Shown here: one piece after another, positions 24,048 to 26,068 of the stretch
Layout: every line of letters begins with the position of its first letter
How positions within the stretch are numbered: the stretch's first letter is position 1
NCBI GenBank assembly: GCA_910588125.1
Contig: CAJUPI010000045.1
Span: 1-26,068, forward strand
Length of the DNA stretch: 26,068 nucleotides
Source: an uncultured Lachnospiraceae bacterium
GTDB lineage: Bacteria > Bacillota > Clostridia > Lachnospirales > Lachnospiraceae
Reading direction: 5' to 3'
Translations under genes and position numbers: made by a program
Notes under the pieces: generated by a model
Told to the model about the DNA's origin: nothing
Database searches by the model: none
The model's input: the letters and a program-made list of their open reading frames with translations, nothing else

Positions 24048-24221
24048 ACGAGTTCCTCCTAGATTTACTTCGGCAATAGTAAAACCTTTACAGTTCAATG
24101 AACAGAAAATGGCATCACAAATAGTAAAACCAGAAGGTGTTCGGTTCTGAACCGCCATATGTATAGATTTTCAACAAAACCTCCTCTCCTGGCATACTTG
24201 TGGTAGTTCACTGAACCTATG
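24048..24221 (-). promoter_or_regulatory. Structured leader of the surface protein gene
   Basis: A leader of about 174 bases. TGGCATA and TATGCCA form a stem around 24225-24190 near its 5' end. Three short palindromes occur (24093-24103, 24143-24153, 24206-24216), and a 12-base direct repeat AATAGTAAAACC at 24075-24086 and 24120-24131. A possible leader peptide lies at 24174-24115. No known riboswitch class recognised. Confidence 0.55.
24115..24174 (-). CDS. Possible 19-residue leader peptide, aromatic-rich
   Basis: On the minus strand AGGAGG (24185-24180) stands five bases before a TTG at 24174. The frame reads MKIYTYGGSEPNTFWFYYL and stops with TGA at 24117-24115. The ribosome site is as good as that of the main gene. 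The peptide ends in a run of aromatic residues (F-W-F-Y-Y). An alternative is that the site is fortuitous. It does not overlap the start of the surface protein. Confidence 0.35.
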   Translation of the reverse strand: MKIYTYGGSEPNTFWFYYL

Positions 24222-24227
24222 CCACTA

Positions 24228-24256
24228 ATTATAGTAATATACAAAATCACAATCAA
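24228..24256 (-). promoter_or_regulatory. Promoter of the surface protein gene
   Basis: On the minus strand, TTGATT (24256-24251), 17-base spacer, TATAAT (24233-24228). A GTTCA-N-TGAAC palindrome (24206-24216) follows directly downstream, at an operator-like position. Confidence 0.85.
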
Positions 24257-24364
24257 GAGATGACAGTATCTATTGTTTTCCAAAACTGTATCTTTAGTGT
24301 AGATCTGGAAGAAAAATCCTGGGGGGGGGTATTTTGTAAAAATCAGAATAAAATGAAAAAACTC

Positions 24365-24393
24365 TTGACATTTTGGCCATTGAAGAGTATAGT
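24365..24393 (+). promoter_or_regulatory. Promoter of infC-rpmI-rplT
   Basis: TTGACA (24365-24370), 17-base spacer, TATAGT (24388-24393). Predicted start is near 24400. Confidence 0.88.
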
Positions 24394-24399
24394 ACTAAG

Positions 24400-24560
24400 T
24401 GCTGTGAGAGCAGCAGACAGGAAAGTAGGTATCCACCTCACCTTGGCACGAGTAAGTGACCCGGGTTCATAGCGGAGAGGCACAGACAAATGATCGGGAG
24501 TCCGTGCGTTCCCAGTGATTTTTCAGAGGGTGGATAGAGTAATTCTATCTACTTTTTTTG
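24400..24560 (+). promoter_or_regulatory. Ribosomal protein L20 leader
   Basis: A 160-base structured leader in front of infC-rpmI-rplT that ends in a terminator. In low-GC Gram-positive bacteria this position holds the L20 leader, where free L20 binds an rRNA-like fold and causes early termination. Assignment rests on position, length and the terminator; I did not verify the L20-binding core base by base. Confidence 0.8.
24530..24559 (+). terminator. Attenuator terminator of the L20 leader
   Basis: A ten-base stem (24530-24539 with 24543-24552, two G-T pairs) and a three-base loop, then seven T (24553-24559). Confidence 0.9.
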
Positions 24561-24609
24561 TGCAGGAAAGCAGATCATGTTTTATCTTGAAAGATGGAGG
24601 TGTACGACA

Positions 24610-25116
24610 ATTAGCGAGTTAATGATTAACGAACAGATTAGAGATAAGGAAGTTCGGTTGATTGGCGAGGATGGGCAGCAGCTGGGGATCATGTCAGCCA
24701 GAGAGGCTTATAAGCTGGCTTTGGAGGCGGAACTGGACCTGGTGAAGATTGCTCCGACGGCGAAGCCGCCGGTTTGTAAGATTATCGATTACGGCAAGTA
24801 TCGTTATGAACTGGCGAGAAAGGAAAAAGAAGCCAAGAAAAAGCAGCGAGTGATCGAGGTCAAGGAAGTGCGGCTGTCTCCCAACATTGACACCAATGAT
24901 TTGAACACCAAGATGGGTGCTGCACGCAAGTTCCTGGAGAAGGGAGATAAGGTCAAGGTGACCCTTCGTTTCCGCGGCCGCGAGATGGCGCATATGTCCA
25001 AGTCCAGGTATATCCTGGATGATTTCGCGGAGAATCTGAAGGATATTGCGGTTGTTGATAAACCTTCCAAGGTTGAGGGAAGAACCATGGTCATGTTTTT
25101 GTCTGCGAAAAAGTAA
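24610..25116 (+). CDS. infC: Translation initiation factor IF-3, probable ATT start
   Basis: 168 residues from an ATT at 24610, which has GGAGG nine bases upstream; the protein then begins (M)SELMINEQIRDKEVRLIG. infC is the classic gene with a rare AUU start, used for self-regulation. ATG 24577, 11 codons upstream, with AGGAAAG before it, or ATG 24622, are alternatives. N-domain LVKIAPTAKPPVCKIIDYGK and linker KEKEAKKKQ, then C-domain EVRLSPNIDTNDLNTK and GDKVKVTLRFRGREMAH, are typical. Prevents premature 30S-50S joining and proofreads start-codon selection. Confidence 0.9.
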   Translation: MSELMINEQIRDKEVRLIGEDGQQLGIMSAREAYKLALEAELDLVKIAPTAKPPVCKIIDYGKYRYELARKEKEAKKKQRVIEVKEVRLSPNIDTNDLNTKMGAARKFLEKGDKVKVTLRFRGREMAHMSKSRYILDDFAENLKDIAVVDKPSKVEGRTMVMFLSAKK

Positions 25117-25146
25117 ATGAGAAGCGAAGATTAAGGAGGAAATATC

Positions 25147-25344
25147 ATGCCTAAGTTAAAGACAAGCAGAGCGGCTGCGAAGCGTTTTAAAAAGACCGGT
25201 ACTGGCAAACTGGTAAGAAGTAAAGCATATAAGTCCCATATTTTGACAAAGAAATCTACTAAGAGAAAAAGAAATCTCCGTAAAGATATCATTACCGATG
25301 CCACCAACGCAAAGGTGATGAAGAAGATTTTGCCGTACCTGTAA
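25147..25344 (+). CDS. rpmI: 50S ribosomal protein L35
   Basis: 65 residues, very basic, with the L35 pattern MPKLKTSRAAAKRFKKTGTG, LVRSKAYKSHIL and KKSTKRKRNLRK. Start follows AAGGAGGAAATATC. It sits 30 bases after infC and 26 before rplT, the conserved order. Confidence 0.98.
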   Translation: MPKLKTSRAAAKRFKKTGTGKLVRSKAYKSHILTKKSTKRKRNLRKDIITDATNAKVMKKILPYL

Positions 25345-25370
25345 AACTGTGAGAGAAGGAGGAAGAACCG

Positions 25371-25727
25371 ATGGCAAGAATTAAAGGCGGTATGAACGCA
25401 AAGAAGAAACATAACAGGGTCCTGAAGCTGGCGAAAGGTTACAGAGGCGCCCGTTCCAAACAGTATAGAATCGCGAAGCAGTCAGTGATGAGAGCATTGA
25501 CCAGCTCCTATGCTGGACGGAAGGAGAGAAAGAGACAGTTCCGTCAGCTGTGGATTGCCCGGATTAATGCGGCAGCCAGAATCAATGGCCTGTCCTATAG
25601 CAAGTTTATGTATGGACTTAAGCTGGCTGGTGTGGAGATGAACCGTAAGGTATTGTCGGATATGGCAATCAATGATGCAGAGGGATTTGCTAAACTGGCT
25701 GAGTTGGCCAAGAGCAAAGTGGCATAA
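25371..25727 (+). CDS. rplT: 50S ribosomal protein L20
   Basis: 118 residues with L20 signatures MARIKGGMNAKKKHNRVLKL, AKGYRGARSKQYRIAKQSVM and RKRQFRQLWIARINAAAR. Binds 23S rRNA early in 50S assembly, and probably also the leader of its own operon. AAGGAGGAAGAACCG precedes the ATG. Confidence 0.98.
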   Translation: MARIKGGMNAKKKHNRVLKLAKGYRGARSKQYRIAKQSVMRALTSSYAGRKERKRQFRQLWIARINAAARINGLSYSKFMYGLKLAGVEMNRKVLSDMAINDAEGFAKLAELAKSKVA

Positions 25728-25750
25728 GAAATGGCATTTAGAAGCATATG

Positions 25751-25778
25751 CGCTGCCTGTTTGAGGCAGCGTTTTTTG
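25751..25778 (+). terminator. Terminator after rplT
   Basis: CGCTGCC/GGCAGCG stem with a seven-base loop, followed by TTTTTTG. Confidence 0.95.
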
Positions 25779-25844
25779 CTTTATAAGAGATCGCATCATA
25801 AGATATGTTTCCTACTAATACAAAAACATTCTGCGTGGATGCGT

Positions 25845-25906
25845 ACTACGCGCAAAGAAAGATGGCTGCTTTTGCAGCCACATTCCAGTGCGAGTTTGCG
25901 TCAGGA
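25845..25906 (+). repeat. 62-base structured element, copy 2 (downstream of rplT)
   Basis: Second copy of the element at 15652-15713. Outer stem GCGCAAA (25850-25856) with TTTGCGT (25895-25901), inner seven-base stem TGGCTGC/GCAGCCA around TTTT (25863-25880), and the same unpaired GTGCGA. A weak promoter-like pair (TTGCTT at 25776, TAAGAT at 25799) lies upstream. Open frames crossing it are probably not genes. Confidence 0.75.
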
Positions 25907-25961
25907 CGTATCTACGGCGCTGAACCGTGTGTTCCCTTGTCCACTGAGGGTATAATTTTAG

Positions 25962-26009
25962 AAAAGAAAAACAGCTCAAAATCAAACATTTAAGAATGAT
26001 TCTGAGCTG
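25962..26009 (-). terminator. Terminator of tRNA-Leu
   Basis: On the minus strand, a 13-base stem (26009-25997 with 25984-25972, one G-T pair) followed by TTTTTCTTTTC. Confidence 0.93.
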
Positions 26010-26024
26010 CCTGCTGCAGAAGAT

Positions 26025-26068
26025 GGGAGTCGAACCCACAAGGTATTGCTACCACACGGACCTGAACC
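26025..26068 (-). tRNA. tRNA-Leu(CAG), 5' part outside window
   Basis: On the minus strand, the anticodon loop TTCAGGT gives CAG (26064-26062). A long variable arm with GGTA/TACC pairing (type II tRNA), T arm GTGGG/CCCAT around TTCGACT, acceptor CTTCTGC and discriminator A follow. The 5' half lies beyond the window edge. Confidence 0.9.

Noticed and set aside
24048..24158. 37-codon extension of the surface protein
   Set aside because: It would put an unlikely sequence before a normal signal peptide, and ATG 24047 has a strong AGGAGG site.
25731..25993. Small proteins predicted across the 62-base element downstream of rplT
   Set aside because: Two frames are open at once, no good ribosome site exists, and the differences between copies keep base pairing instead of coding.

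Overview
The window looks like a chromosomal segment of an anaerobic Firmicute, most likely Clostridia and probably Lachnospiraceae. The reasons are strong AGGAGG-type ribosome binding sites, sigma-A-like promoters with 17-base spacers, an FMN-riboswitch ribDEBAH operon, an infC-rpmI-rplT operon with an L20-type leader, an NfnAB flavoprotein pair, a DUF4321 protein, and a surface protein with Big2-like modules and choline-binding-type repeats. The assignment rests on recognition of families, not on a search.

Layout. 1-95: 3' part of tRNA-Thr(GGT) and its terminator. 165-3924: a DUF4321 membrane protein, an AzgA/PbuG-type purine permease, and a MATE transporter behind an attenuator-like leader, followed by an overlapping gene of unknown function. 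4015-5338: a YwaF/TIGR02206 membrane protein (minus strand) divergent from a GNAT acetyltransferase. 5358-8467: an operon of a conserved unknown protein (weakly ThyX-like motifs) with nfnA and nfnB. 8516-11812: a second MATE, a small membrane protein and a third MATE. 11813-12960: a gene-poor stretch with long inverted repeats and, at 12259-12565, a compact type I toxin-antitoxin locus. 12972-13045: tRNA-Arg(ACG), minus strand. 13237-15117: an attenuated DEAD-box helicase. 15217-19312: the riboflavin operon. 19336-21389: an ABC-F ATPase (minus strand). 21500-24256: a large secreted surface protein (minus strand) with an elaborate leader. 24365-25778: the IF3/L35/L20 operon. 25845-26068: a repeated structured element, then the 3' part of tRNA-Leu(CAG) on the minus strand.

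How the parts work together. Much of the regulation visible here appears to be RNA based: the FMN riboswitch, the L20 leader, terminator/antiterminator pairs before two MATE genes, a terminator in the helicase leader, and antisense control of the toxin. The two items most worth following are the type I toxin-antitoxin module, where both promoters, a Shine-Dalgarno-masking hairpin and the antisense terminator can be read directly, and a 62-base element present once in the ribD leader and once downstream of rplT, whose two copies differ in ways that preserve base pairing.
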